Positions 34,318 to 42,790 are shown, numbered from the stretch's first letter. The stretch: 64,000 bases of DNA from an uncultured Paracoccaceae bacterium (GCA_947503935.1 CANNFR010000004.1:1-64000), one strand, 5' to 3'. Notes: generated by a model from the sequence alone, not told the origin. Numbers and translations are program-made.

Positions 34318-36141
34318 CTATGTCTGATGAACATAAGTGCCCGGAGCATCGTCCAGCAGGTCATTGCGCTTCGTTCCCATCGCGGGTGGTTTCGTCTTGC
34401 GACCACTTTGCCTGGCCAGCCAGGCCGCATAGGCGGGCCACCACGATCCCGGTACCGGCGAGGTGTCGGGCAACCACCGATCCGGACCCACGTAAAGCGC
34501 GCCGCTTTCGCGGTGCGAGATACGGTAATGCCGTCCGCGATGGCCCGGCTCGCTCAGGATGCCGCCGTTGTGACCGCCTTTGGTCAGCAGAAATGTCAGG
34601 TCGCAATCGGTAAACAACCTTGTCTTGTAGACGGACCGCCAAGGTGCGATGTGATCCTGCTCGGTCGCGATGACGAACATCGGAAGATCGATATCCTTCA
34701 GCGCAATCACACGACCCTCCACAGCGAACCGTCCGGCGCTCAAACGGTTCTCGAGGAACAAACCCCGCAGGTACTCCGAATGCATCCGTGCCGGCATGCG
34801 GGTTGTATCTCCGTTCCAGACAAGAATGTCGCTCGGCAGGTCCTTTTTGCCCAGGAAGTAGCGGTTCACCGCGCGTGTGTAGATCAGGTCCTCGGCACGT
34901 ATCGAGGCAAAAGCCCGCGTCATTTGGGGACGATCGAGATAGCCCTGGTCCCACATCATGTCTTCGACAAACGCGACCTGGCTTTCGTCTACGAAGAGCA
35001 GAAGTTCGCCCGCTTCTGCAAAATCCACCTGCGCGGCCATGAGCGTGATCGAGGCAAGCCGATTATCGCCGTCACGGGCCATGGTCGCCGCTGCGATCGC
35101 CAAGAGGGTGCCACCAAGGCAATAGCCGTTCGCATGAATTTTCCGGTCGGGAACGATTTCGTTTATCGCATCAATTGCGGCTAAGACGCCGCGCCGCCGA
35201 TAGTCTTCAAGCGACAGTTCCGCTTGGTCAGCGGTCGGATTGCACCAGGAAATCATGAAAACGGTGAACCCCTGCTGTACGAGGTATTTCACCATCGAAT
35301 TCTCGGGCGAGAGATCGAGAATGTAGTATTTCATGATCCACGCGGGGACAAACAGCACCGGTTCCGGGTGCGTCTTGCCGGTTTGTGGAGCATATTGGAT
35401 CAATTCAAACAGATCGTTGCGAAACACGACCTTGCCGGGCGTGCACGCAAGATCGGTGCCGATCGTGAAGCCCTCGGGGGCAGGTTTGTGCTCCTGAGTC
35501 AGCGTCTGCATAAGGTCCTCGGCAAAATGCCGACTGCCGTCGATAAGGTTCTGACCGCGTTGTCGCATCGTCGTTTCGATGATCTCGGGATTGGTCCACG
35601 GGAAGTTGGAAGGCGACACGAGATCGAGCATTTGCCGAACCTGAAACTTCGCCCGATCCGCATCCTGCTTGCGCAGACCGCGAATGTCGTCGGTGGCGTG
35701 GTCCCACCAATCTTGAACTGCCAGAAAACCCTGTTTCCAGAGGTTGAACGGCGGCTTGTTCCACGCCGGGTCAGCGAAGCGGTGATCATGAGCTTTCGGA
35801 GAGAAAGGCGCAGCCTCCGGATCAAGTTCGTTGCTCCAGGTTCCCATGGCGTAGGCCATCACTCGCGCCGCATTGTTCTGCGCGCGCTCCATCAATTCCA
35901 ACTGTCGACCGGGAGAACGGCTCAGGTGCAAGAACCAGTCTTGCATGGTCTCTGTGGCTGAATGTGGAGACATGCCGCCGGTGACCCTCGCCACAGCCGC
36001 TCGGATGGCGCGATCAAGGTTTCGATATGGAACCGGGGCAGGGGCTTCGGGTTTGGCAAGCACCGCGTATGGAACCACGATGGGCAGTTTTCCGTCTTCT
36101 CTGTCGCCGGTTTGATTGTGGTAAGAGACTGGATTGTCCAT
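34318..36141 (-). CDS. phaC: Poly(3-hydroxyalkanoate) synthase
   Basis: The 607-residue product is a class-I PhaC: an N-terminal domain with PGRQLELMERAQNN and NPEIIETTMRQRG, then an alpha/beta-hydrolase core with the lipase-like box GYCLGGT holding catalytic Cys341, Asp in TEQDHIAPW and His in TKGGHNGGI. It polymerises (R)-3-hydroxyacyl-CoA into granules. TTGGAG precedes ATG 36141. It lies 177 bases upstream of acs on the same strand. No phaA, phaB or phasin is adjacent, so it is probably a second synthase for stress or low-oxygen carbon storage. Confidence 0.93.
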   Translation of the reverse strand: MDNPVSYHNQTGDREDGKLPIVVPYAVLAKPEAPAPVPYRNLDRAIRAAVARVTGGMSPHSATETMQDWFLHLSRSPGRQLELMERAQNNAARVMAYAMGTWSNELDPEAAPFSPKAHDHRFADPAWNKPPFNLWKQGFLAVQDWWDHATDDIRGLRKQDADRAKFQVRQMLDLVSPSNFPWTNPEIIETTMRQRGQNLIDGSRHFAEDLMQTLTQEHKPAPEGFTIGTDLACTPGKVVFRNDLFELIQYAPQTGKTHPEPVLFVPAWIMKYYILDLSPENSMVKYLVQQGFTVFMISWCNPTADQAELSLEDYRRRGVLAAIDAINEIVPDRKIHANGYCLGGTLLAIAAATMARDGDNRLASITLMAAQVDFAEAGELLLFVDESQVAFVEDMMWDQGYLDRPQMTRAFASIRAEDLIYTRAVNRYFLGKKDLPSDILVWNGDTTRMPARMHSEYLRGLFLENRLSAGRFAVEGRVIALKDIDLPMFVIATEQDHIAPWRSVYKTRLFTDCDLTFLLTKGGHNGGILSEPGHRGRHYRISHRESGALYVGPDRWLPDTSPVPGSWWPAYAAWLARQSGRKTKPPAMGTKRNDLLDDAPGTYVHQT

Positions 36142-36200
36142 TATCGCGCTCCAAGACCGCTATTGCTGTCTTTGCCTACCCCGTATTGCATGTGTGGCCA

Positions 36201-36214
36201 TTGAGGCAGATCAG
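36201..36214. promoter_or_regulatory. Near-consensus FNR-type box upstream of phaC (one mismatch)
   Basis: TTGAGGCAGATCAG on the plus strand has one change from TTGA-N6-TCAA. It is 60 bases before the phaC start on the minus strand, the same spacing as at acs. Confidence 0.4.
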
Positions 36215-36229
36215 ACGGACCGCGTGGGT

Positions 36230-36944
36230 GACGAACTCCTCTGACCCGCGGTCGGGTGCTTCGTACTGGATCAGGGCGCTTGGCAGCTCACAACCAAATC
36301 AAGGGATCGGCGATGCTTCTCCCGCTGGTAAACGTCATTGAAGGACTGGACGCCTCCATCGGTTGCGGGAACTGGGTTCAGAAGTCTAGGCCTGAACTGA
36401 CCAAGCAAACCGAGAAATAATTGCACCGGACAAGTGTCGATTGGCAGGTCTCCTCTCGGGCATTGCAAGCAATGCCCTGCCGGGCGAGGGACGAAACCTA
36501 TATCCGCGTTGGCGGCAAATGGCGCTATCTGTGGCGCGCAATCGATGCGAACGGTCAGATGGTCGGCTTCCGGCTGACCGCACAGCGCGATGCAAAGGCT
36601 GCCAGGGCGTTTCTGCGGAAGGCAATCGAACGTGTGCGTCTACACCGGCCCGTCAAAAATCTGCACGGATAAGGTCCACACCTATCGGCGTGTCATCCGC
36701 GAGATCAGCCACCGATATGACCGCATCTCGACCGAAAGTGGCGGGACAACCTGATCGAGAGCGGCAAAAGCGACCTTGAATGGTATTGAGACGACCTGAA
36801 CCATCAAGCGCGGCCACATCCATTACAAGCAACAAGGCGTCAAAGGCGAAATCGAATTCATTGGCCGCCTATTCGAAGCTGCCGCATGACCTGATATAAC
36901 GCTATGAAACCCACGCAGCCTCATCCAGGTAAGGCGACAGTCCC
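36230..36944 (+). mobile_element. Degenerate IS6-family element
   Basis: A broken transposase runs on the plus strand: a degraded N-terminal part, then VDWQVSSRALQAMPCRARDE (with the insertion described separately), DETYIRVGGKWRYLWRAIDA and KAIERVRLHRPV before a stop at about 36672, then DRKWRDNLIESGK in another frame. A poor copy of the right terminal repeat is at about 36929-36944. The left end is not clear; 36230 is an estimate. It is closely related to the copy at 41266-42107 but more decayed, and sits between phaC and an FNR-linked gene. Confidence 0.7.
36451..36489. repeat. 39-base palindromic insertion inside the IS6 transposase (copy 1)
   Basis: Relative to typical IS6 transposases, where Asp-Glu-Thr of the first catalytic Asp follows the DWHV-type segment, 13 extra codons are present. 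They contain a perfect hairpin, GGGCATTGC (36458-36466), AA, GCAATGCCC (36469-36477). The insertion keeps the reading frame and lies just before the catalytic Asp. Confidence 0.7.
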
Positions 36945-37071
36945 GTTAGCAATCACTTCGGGGGTGGGCATTGGCATGACATCAAGGTCGTCGCGATGTG
37001 GTCGGGCCTGGTTGTCTGCGTGAACACGAAGGCGACCGGCATCAACAACTGCATCGCGGGACATCAGGCTT

Positions 37072-37581
37072 TCAGATCTCAACCAAGCCCACGACATAAT
37101 TCTGTCCGTATGCTCTCGCACATCGCGGACAGGTCGTGTAGAACATGAAAACCCGGCCGGGCGTTTTGCCTCTGGCCTGCGCGAAGACCTCCATCTCATG
37201 CACCCAGTCACCGGCTTTTCTGTATGGCCCTTCGAACACGCGGGTCAGAAAGTCGCCTGAGAGCGTTGTCATCTCCTCATTCCTGACATCGCGCGTGACG
37301 GCAAAGAGATGCTCGCCTTCCCACGGGCTCAGATCTCGGCTGAGCACGAGGATCTGGCTCATTTCAGGCAAGGCGGCGGCGTCCTCGATATGACCCTGCA
37401 CGCGCGTGAAGACGCGACCCATGTTCAGCGGCACGTGCATGGCGCTTTTCGTGGTCGCGCGCACAAAGCGCTTATCCTTAAAATGCAGAAGACGGCTATC
37501 CCATCCCTCTGGGTTGAATTTCGGGCAGCATCCGGTCGTATTGACGCTATCGTCGAAAACGGGTGTCACATTGGTTTGCAT
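37072..37581 (-). CDS. Cys-rich conserved protein, annotated elsewhere as hydrolase
   Basis: The 169-residue product (start ATG 37581, with GAGGG upstream) has TGCCPKFNPEGWD near the start, FVRATTKSAMHVPLNMG in the middle and a C-terminal FYTTCPRCARAYGQNYVVGL with a CxxC. This matches a conserved family sometimes called hydrolase, found in many anaerobes and facultative bacteria. Two Cys groups suggest a metal or redox site. A perfect FNR-type box lies 57 bases upstream. The family's biochemical function is not known to me. Confidence 0.75.
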   Translation of the reverse strand: MQTNVTPVFDDSVNTTGCCPKFNPEGWDSRLLHFKDKRFVRATTKSAMHVPLNMGRVFTRVQGHIEDAAALPEMSQILVLSRDLSPWEGEHLFAVTRDVRNEEMTTLSGDFLTRVFEGPYRKAGDWVHEMEVFAQARGKTPGRVFMFYTTCPRCARAYGQNYVVGLVEI

Positions 37582-37637
37582 GGCAGGCCCTCGCGGATTG
37601 GCAGGCAACCAGTCTGTCAGGTTTGCAGTCGTGTCAG

Positions 37638-37651
37638 TTGACCGCGGTCAA
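37638..37651. promoter_or_regulatory. FNR/FixK-type box (TTGACCGCGGTCAA)
   Basis: Perfect palindrome, 57 bases before the start (37581, minus) of the Cys-rich protein gene. Confidence 0.75.
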
Positions 37652-37862
37652 TCCAGCCTCGGAATCAGAGTTTCCCAAGGTCACAAAGCCTGTCAATTCG
37701 ATGGAAATCAACTCTCGGACGATAAGTCCCCACAGGCGAAACCGTTTTGATTCCCCGGTCTCTGCGTGCGGCGTAGAAGCTCGCCAAGGCAACCTGCAAC
37801 TGGCAGATACGCCGGACAATAGCATCATCGCAGATCCCCATCTCGGTTTTTTCGGGCCGGGA

Positions 37863-37876
37863 TTGATCGCGATCAA
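37863..37876. promoter_or_regulatory. FNR/FixK-type box (TTGATCGCGATCAA)
   Basis: Perfect TTGAT-N4-ATCAA palindrome, 58 bases before ATG 37935 of the bactofilin-like membrane protein gene. Confidence 0.75.
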
Positions 37877-37934
37877 CTGCCGAGCGGCAAGATATGGTGG
37901 GGTCAGGATGATAGCCTGAAAAGGGAGTATCCCC

Positions 37935-39119
37935 ATGATCGTCCACCGCATGTTTCTTGTTATACCGACGCTCGCCGCCCTGGCTCTGTCGACGCCGGCC
38001 GATGCCCAGCCGGTCGAGGTCGGCGGCGACTGGTTCGTCACCGGCTCCGCTGTGACGGCCCCGTCCGACATCAAGCGGGATCTCCTGGCCTTTGGCGGCA
38101 GTGTGACGGTGGCCCAGGATGTGGCCGAAGACCTGCATGCGATGGGCTTCGATGTCGAGATTGACGGGTCGGTCACCGGAGATGTTTTGGCGGCAGGTGC
38201 CTCGGTCAGCCTGGACGGTGACGTCGGCGGTGACTTCACCGCAAGTGCCTTGACCTTGCGCATCGGGCCGGGATCCGAGATCGCCGGCAATGCCCGACTT
38301 GCGGCCGCAAGCGTCATCATCAACGGACCTATACTCGGCGCGCTGGTGGCAGCAGGGGCCGAGGTTGAGCTGAACGCACCGGTGATGGGTGATGTGGTGC
38401 TGACCGGCGATGACATCCGCTTTGGCCCAGATGCCCGCATCGATGGCCAGCTGACCTATTACAATGTGGATCAGATCGATGTGCCCGAGCGTGTGATCAG
38501 CCCCGACCGAGTGCGCTACGAAGCCGTGCCCAAACGCGAGATGTTGCGTGACTTCGGCGACGATTGGCAAGACTGGGGCAGTCCTGTGAAGCTGACGCCT
38601 TGGGCCATCATCGGTGGTTTCCTCATCAATCTTGGGCTTTTCATCCTGATCGGAGCGCTCTTTTTGTCGCTGGCGCCGAAGACCGTGCGCCGTCTGCGCC
38701 GCACGGCTGAAACGCGGCCCGGATTGGTGATCCTTACCGGTGCAATTGGTCTGTCGATCCTGTTTGGAAGCATCCCGATCGCCGTGCTCAGCATCGTAGG
38801 TTTGCCGCTTGTTCCGATCATCTTGCTTCTGATCGTTCTGATGTGGTTTCTGGGCTACATCCTGGGGGCCTATGTGATGGCGATGCGGATTCTGCGCAGC
38901 TTTGGAGCAGAGGAATCCCCCGGCATGGCCATGCGGCTTCTGGCACTTGCCATCGGCATCACGCTGGTCGCGCTTCTCAACTTCATTCCGTTCATCGGTT
39001 GGATGATCAACTTTGCCCTGGTTCTCTTCGGGGTCGGAGCGATCACCAAAGTCCTATTCGACAGTTTCATAATCGGTAACGGCCAAAACCCAGAATCGGA
39101 AACACCCGCAAAACCCTGA
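37935..39119 (+). CDS. Bactofilin-like repeat protein with membrane domain
   Basis: The 394-residue product has a signal peptide (about 1-24, ending ADAQ), then about 130 residues of short Gly/Asp/Val beta-helix-like repeats (such as DVEIDGSVTGDVLAAGASVS) reminiscent of bactofilins or polymer-forming cytoskeletal proteins, and a C-terminal half with about four or five membrane helices (about 225-380). The repeats lie on the periplasmic side if the signal peptide is used. Preceded by a perfect FNR-type box; the DUF2267 gene follows 21 bases on. Role unknown; envelope organisation is an inference. Confidence 0.8.
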   Translation: MIVHRMFLVIPTLAALALSTPADAQPVEVGGDWFVTGSAVTAPSDIKRDLLAFGGSVTVAQDVAEDLHAMGFDVEIDGSVTGDVLAAGASVSLDGDVGGDFTASALTLRIGPGSEIAGNARLAAASVIINGPILGALVAAGAEVELNAPVMGDVVLTGDDIRFGPDARIDGQLTYYNVDQIDVPERVISPDRVRYEAVPKREMLRDFGDDWQDWGSPVKLTPWAIIGGFLINLGLFILIGALFLSLAPKTVRRLRRTAETRPGLVILTGAIGLSILFGSIPIAVLSIVGLPLVPIILLLIVLMWFLGYILGAYVMAMRILRSFGAEESPGMAMRLLALAIGITLVALLNFIPFIGWMINFALVLFGVGAITKVLFDSFIIGNGQNPESETPAKP

Positions 39120-39140
39120 CAAACGGAAAGGACCCAGCCT

Positions 39141-39569
39141 ATGAGTGCTCAAGGTCTTGAAGTGATCGACCACACTGTCGAGCTGACCCATCAATGGATC
39201 AACGAGTTGCGCGAGCGGCTGGATTGGAGCAGCAGCCGGGATGCCTTGCGCCTGTTACGGGTGCCGCTGGTGCTGATCCGCGATCACATCGGGCATGGGG
39301 AGATCGCGCAGCTGTCGGCGCAGATGCCGCTGCTGATCCGCGGCATGTTCTTCGAGGGCTGGACACCAGCGCACACACCTCTACCCGATCGCAGCGCCGC
39401 GGGCTTTGTGAGCGCCATCGAAGCCAAGATGGGCGATGTTCTCGACTGGCGCGGCCCGGAAGATATCACCCATGTCTTCCGCACCTTGGAAGACCGGATT
39501 TCGGATGGTGAGATTGCCGATGTGAAGGCCAACCTGCCGGGTCATATCCGGGACCTCTGGCCGGACTGA
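39141..39569 (+). CDS. DUF2267 protein
   Basis: The 142-residue protein has two copies of a DUF2267-type unit, the first with VPLVLIRDHIGHGEIAQLSAQMPLLIRGMFFEGW (seen as LIRDHIGHGEIAQLSAQMP near 50-68) and the second with FRTLEDRISDGEIADVKANLP near 115-135. DUF2267 has no established biochemical role but recurs in stress and low-oxygen clusters. AAAGGA precedes the ATG. It is probably co-transcribed with the bactofilin-like gene. Confidence 0.85.
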   Translation: MSAQGLEVIDHTVELTHQWINELRERLDWSSSRDALRLLRVPLVLIRDHIGHGEIAQLSAQMPLLIRGMFFEGWTPAHTPLPDRSAAGFVSAIEAKMGDVLDWRGPEDITHVFRTLEDRISDGEIADVKANLPGHIRDLWPD

Positions 39570-39592
39570 TCCCGTGGTAAGTCAGACCGGCG

Positions 39593-39890
39593 CTATTCCG
39601 GTTTGGCCCAAGCACGCAGACCGGCGATGTCTTTGGCAATCACATCCTGCACTGTCTCCGGTCGGATCAGCCCAAGCTTGCGAAGCGGGGTGACCTTATG
39701 GCGAAAGCTTTTCTGGCGTCATCCCCAGAAAATCCGCGATATCGACTCAGCATATGACCAGATTGACGGCAATGCCGCGACCACGCGACCCACCTGTCCG
39801 CTCGTCCAAGGTCAACAGGAACGCGTCAACTCTCTCGCTCGCGGATTTCGACGAGATCATCATGAGGGTGTCTTGCATAGCGCAGCCCCG
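39593..39890 (-). pseudogene. Remnant of a Crp/Fnr-family regulator
   Basis: On the minus strand, one frame reads MQDTLMMISSKSASERVDAF followed by LLTLDERTG, the end of the dimerisation helix of Crp/Fnr proteins; after TGA at about 39751 it goes on with VDIADFLGMTPEKLS, the helix-turn-helix start, and in a second frame KLGLIRPETVQDVIAKDIAG to a TAG at 39595-39593. At least one stop and one frameshift separate the pieces and the sensor domain is gone. It is a dead regulator in the midst of FNR-type sites. Confidence 0.7.
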
Positions 39891-40025
39891 GTTGGTCGGG
39901 TCGCATCCTCATGAAGCAGTGTCGTATGGGTACGATGCGGACTTATCAAAACGTATCATCGGAAACGCCAAGCCGAGTTTTGCAAGTCCAGTCCAAATAA
40001 ATTCGTAGCCCTAAGCCAGCGACAT

Positions 40026-41159
40026 TCATTTCGCCGAAGCAAGCTGGCGCGAGACATTGAGATAGGCGATCACATCGCTGAGTGTCACGACACCTTGCAA
40101 CACGTCCCCGTCCACGACCAGAAATTTGCGCCGCCCGGTGCCCGATATCCGCTCCAGAAGGTCCTGAACCGGAAGCCCTGGCGGGATCGCGTTGTCGCCG
40201 GCCAGCCCCTCCGCGACGCTGCCGGCCGTGGTGGTCGCCCAATCCTCGCGGTCGATGCTGCGTACAATGTGGATATCCACATAGCCCAGAAGTCTGCCAT
40301 TTTCGACCACAGGCGCAAAGCTGATACCCTCAGCCAGAAAAACACAGTCCACGACCTCAGCCAGGGTTTGATCGGGCCGCGTGGTGACCGGGTCGCGGGT
40401 CATCAGATCGGCCACCATGCGCCCGCTGACCAGCTGTTTCATCTCGGCCTGCTGGTATGAGGCCCGCCCGATGGCCAGCAGAAACAGGCCCAGAAGGATC
40501 GGCCAGAGCCCGGCACCCGGACCCGCGCTGAACATCCCGAAAAGACCAAGAAGAATCAGCCCCCACGCAAAAACGGCAGACAGATCGGTTGCTGTCCGTG
40601 TCGCGGCCAGCAGATCGCCGCGGCGTCGCCAAACCATCGCCCGATAGACCCGCCCGCCGTCCAGAGGGAAGGCCGGCACCAGATTGAACAGCGCAAGGAT
40701 TAGGTTGATCGCCGCCAGATATCCCAAGACCGCGAGGACGACGGGTTCAAGCCCGAGGATTTGCGCAACCCCCATGCCCGACCAGAAAAGCGCGGCCAGG
40801 GCGAAGCTTGCGAGCGGTCCGACAATGGCCACGTAAATCTCGACCGTGGGGTTGTCCGGTTCTTTCGCCATCTCTGCAACACCGCCGAACAGAAACAGCG
40901 TAATACCCTTGATCTCGAGCCCATGGCGGCGGGCCATCACGGAATGCGCCAATTCGTGCAGGATCAGCGATACGAACAGGCCCAGCATTGCGATGATCGC
41001 CGCAAGGACCAGCACGGCCTGATCGGCCTCGGGTAGGATCTCAGGGAAATACCCGGTCGACAAGCTCCACGTGACCAGACCCGCGATGAGCAGCCAACTT
41101 GCGTCGATCTTGATGTCGAACCCGCCAATGCGAGTGAGAGTAATTGCGCGGCCCCACAT
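40026..41159 (-). CDS. Site-2 protease family metalloprotease with CBS domains
   Basis: The 377-residue protein has six or so helices and the M50 zinc motif HELAH (H68-E69-H72), then NLVPAFPLDGGRVYRAM (about 160-176) with the third metal ligand Asp, and two C-terminal CBS domains (about 245-370). S2P enzymes cut proteins inside the membrane, often anti-sigma factors; CBS domains suggest nucleotide control. No substrate is evident. An FNR-type box lies 82 bases upstream. Convergent with the DUF2267 gene across the Crp/Fnr remnant. Confidence 0.9.
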   Translation of the reverse strand: MWGRAITLTRIGGFDIKIDASWLLIAGLVTWSLSTGYFPEILPEADQAVLVLAAIIAMLGLFVSLILHELAHSVMARRHGLEIKGITLFLFGGVAEMAKEPDNPTVEIYVAIVGPLASFALAALFWSGMGVAQILGLEPVVLAVLGYLAAINLILALFNLVPAFPLDGGRVYRAMVWRRRGDLLAATRTATDLSAVFAWGLILLGLFGMFSAGPGAGLWPILLGLFLLAIGRASYQQAEMKQLVSGRMVADLMTRDPVTTRPDQTLAEVVDCVFLAEGISFAPVVENGRLLGYVDIHIVRSIDREDWATTTAGSVAEGLAGDNAIPPGLPVQDLLERISGTGRRKFLVVDGDVLQGVVTLSDVIAYLNVSRQLASAK

Positions 41160-41240
41160 ATCGCCTCCATCTGTTTGTCCGCAAAAGAGTACGCGGGCAG
41201 TCGGATGAAAAGACTATCGCGCGACTGAGCTTGGAGTGTG

Positions 41241-41254
41241 TTGAGCGAAGTCAA
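41241..41254. promoter_or_regulatory. FNR-type box (TTGAGCGAAGTCAA)
   Basis: Exact TTGA-N6-TCAA, 82 bases before the site-2 protease start on the minus strand and 12 bases left of the IS6 element. Confidence 0.55.
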
Positions 41255-41320
41255 TGGCGGCGATCGGGACTGTTGCGTTAATCGCGGATCTTGGCGAGAT
41301 TTTGGTTTTCGAGGTTGAGC

Positions 41321-42055
41321 ATGCCGCGCAAATCGCCATTCAAGCATCACCGCTTTCCCCGTGAAATCATCCTTTGTGCCGTACGCTGCTATCTGCGTTA
41401 TCCGCTGTCCTACCAGGATGTCGTCGATCTTCTGGAAGAGCGCGGCATCGTGGTCGACCGATCGACACTGTATCGCTGGGTCCAGCAGTTTGGGATGGAT
41501 TTGACCAGGCGAACTGAGAAACACCTGCGACGGGCGAGCGTCGACTGGCACGTCCCCTCTCGGGCATTGCAAGCAATGCCCTGCCGGGCGAGGGATGAAA
41601 CCTATATCCGCGTTGGCGGCGGCAAAAGGCGCTATCTGTGGCGCGCAATCGATGCGAACGGTCAGATGGTCGGCTTCCGGCTGACCGCACGGCGCGATAC
41701 AAAGGCCGCGAGAGCCTTGCCGCGCGCAAGTCAATCGAACGGGTACGGCTTCACTGGCCGATGACGATCTGCACCGACAAAGCGCATGCCTATCGGCGCG
41801 TCATCCGCGAGATCAACCACCGGTATGACCCGCATCTCGACAGCACCCGGCATGCCGACCGAAAGTGGCGGAACAATCTGATCGAAAGCAGCTCCCGGGG
41901 TACCGGCAGAGCTTTCGATCCCCGCGAACTGCAAAGGCACCTTAAGCGGAATTGAAACGATCCGAACCATCAAACGCGTCCACATCCATCACACGCAACA
42001 AGGCGTCAACGGCGAAATCGCGTTCATTGGCCGGCTATTCGAAGCCGCCGCGTGA
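41321..42055 (+). pseudogene. IS6-family transposase (frameshifted)
   Basis: From ATG 41321 the protein shows the IS6 N-terminus (KHHRFPREIILCAVRCYLRY), helix-turn-helix DVVDLLEERGIVVDRSTLYR and, after the 13-codon insertion, the catalytic start DETYIRVGG. The frame is lost near 41720; the rest, with SIERVRLHWPMTICTDKAHAYR and DRKWRNNLIES, is in a different frame, and the terminal part is degraded. Two or more frameshifts make it inactive. Confidence 0.85.
41555..41593. repeat. 39-base palindromic insertion inside the IS6 transposase (copy 2)
   Basis: Same 13 in-frame codons as at 36451-36489, differing in the first codon, with the same GGGCATTGC-AA-GCAATGCCC hairpin (41562-41581). Confidence 0.7.
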
Positions 42056-42107
42056 CCCAATGTACCGCCCATTCACACGGCCTCATCAAATTGACGCAAC
42101 AGTTCCC

Positions 42108-42311
42108 TATCTCGCCAGTGCGCGCAACAGCGGCTTTCCACGCGTCGGCAATCTCGTCGGTTGGCCCGTCTTTTGCCACCAGAACGAAGTCCATATCGCT
42201 AAAAGCATCTGCCCTCCCGTTGCCGAAGCTGCCGCTTAGGAACGAGCTGCGAATGACGGGCTGATCGCGAAGCGCATCGGTGATCGTACCCATGACACGT
42301 TCTAACTGCAT
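42108..42311 (-). pseudogene. Nucleotidyltransferase gene truncated by IS6
   Basis: The first 68 residues include SGSFGNGRADAFSDMDFVLV, the GSxxxGxxxxxSDxD active-site motif of DNA polymerase beta-type nucleotidyltransferases (aminoglycoside or MNT-like). At 42107 the frame enters the IS6 terminal repeat and stops at 42024 after 27 unrelated residues. The rest of the gene is missing from the other side of the element. Confidence 0.75.
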
Positions 42312-42407
42312 GATTTCATCCTTTCCTCAGGCACACGGCTTCGCTCCGCGGTGAAGTGGAAGCTCCGCAGGACCATCCAGAAACCGGAGCCGGTAGGTGG
42401 CCTTGTG

Positions 42408-42626
42408 CTACCGCTTGATGGACCAGACCATCGCGGTCTCGTAACCGGCGGCTTCCAGCAGCTCTATCTTGGACGTCCATCCTGCCGGGCAAAAGACAAA
42501 GGCGGATCCTATGCCACGGTTTGCAAACGCGGCTTCGGCGGCTTGCAGAAGCCCGCTTGCACCCTCCCTGCCGTGGTCAAGTGCAGCCGGATTGGCCAAC
42601 TCGGGGTGGTAGTAATTGTCAATCAC
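42408..42626 (-). pseudogene. Short unrecognised fragment
   Basis: A 72-residue frame with GSAFVFCPAGWTSKIELLEAAGYETAMVW vaguely recalls the end of a GNAT acetyltransferase (written in part here: EAAGYETAMVW). It lies among broken genes and has no convincing start. I cannot name it with confidence. Confidence 0.3.
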
Positions 42627-42790
42627 ACCAGTTCCTGTGATATCATGGGCAGGGGAGAGTGCAGCCGCGAGGCAGGCTGTGCGATAATGTAGCCCTCAAG
42701 ATCATCGGGTGAACCCAAGACCATCATGTCGCGATCTCGCAGGGTAAGGCTGCGCGTTATCCACGCTGAAAGCCGTGGGTCGGCTTCGGA

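Larger units (their letters stand above)
41266..42107 (+). mobile_element. IS6-family insertion sequence, transposase broken
   Basis: Bounded by imperfect terminal inverted repeats GGGACTGTTGCGTTAA (41266-41281) and TTGACGCAACAGTTCCC (42091-42107). About 842 bases, the normal size for IS6. No 8-base target duplication is evident at the ends, so the insertion is old or the flanks were rearranged. The right end cuts into a nucleotidyltransferase gene. Confidence 0.85.
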
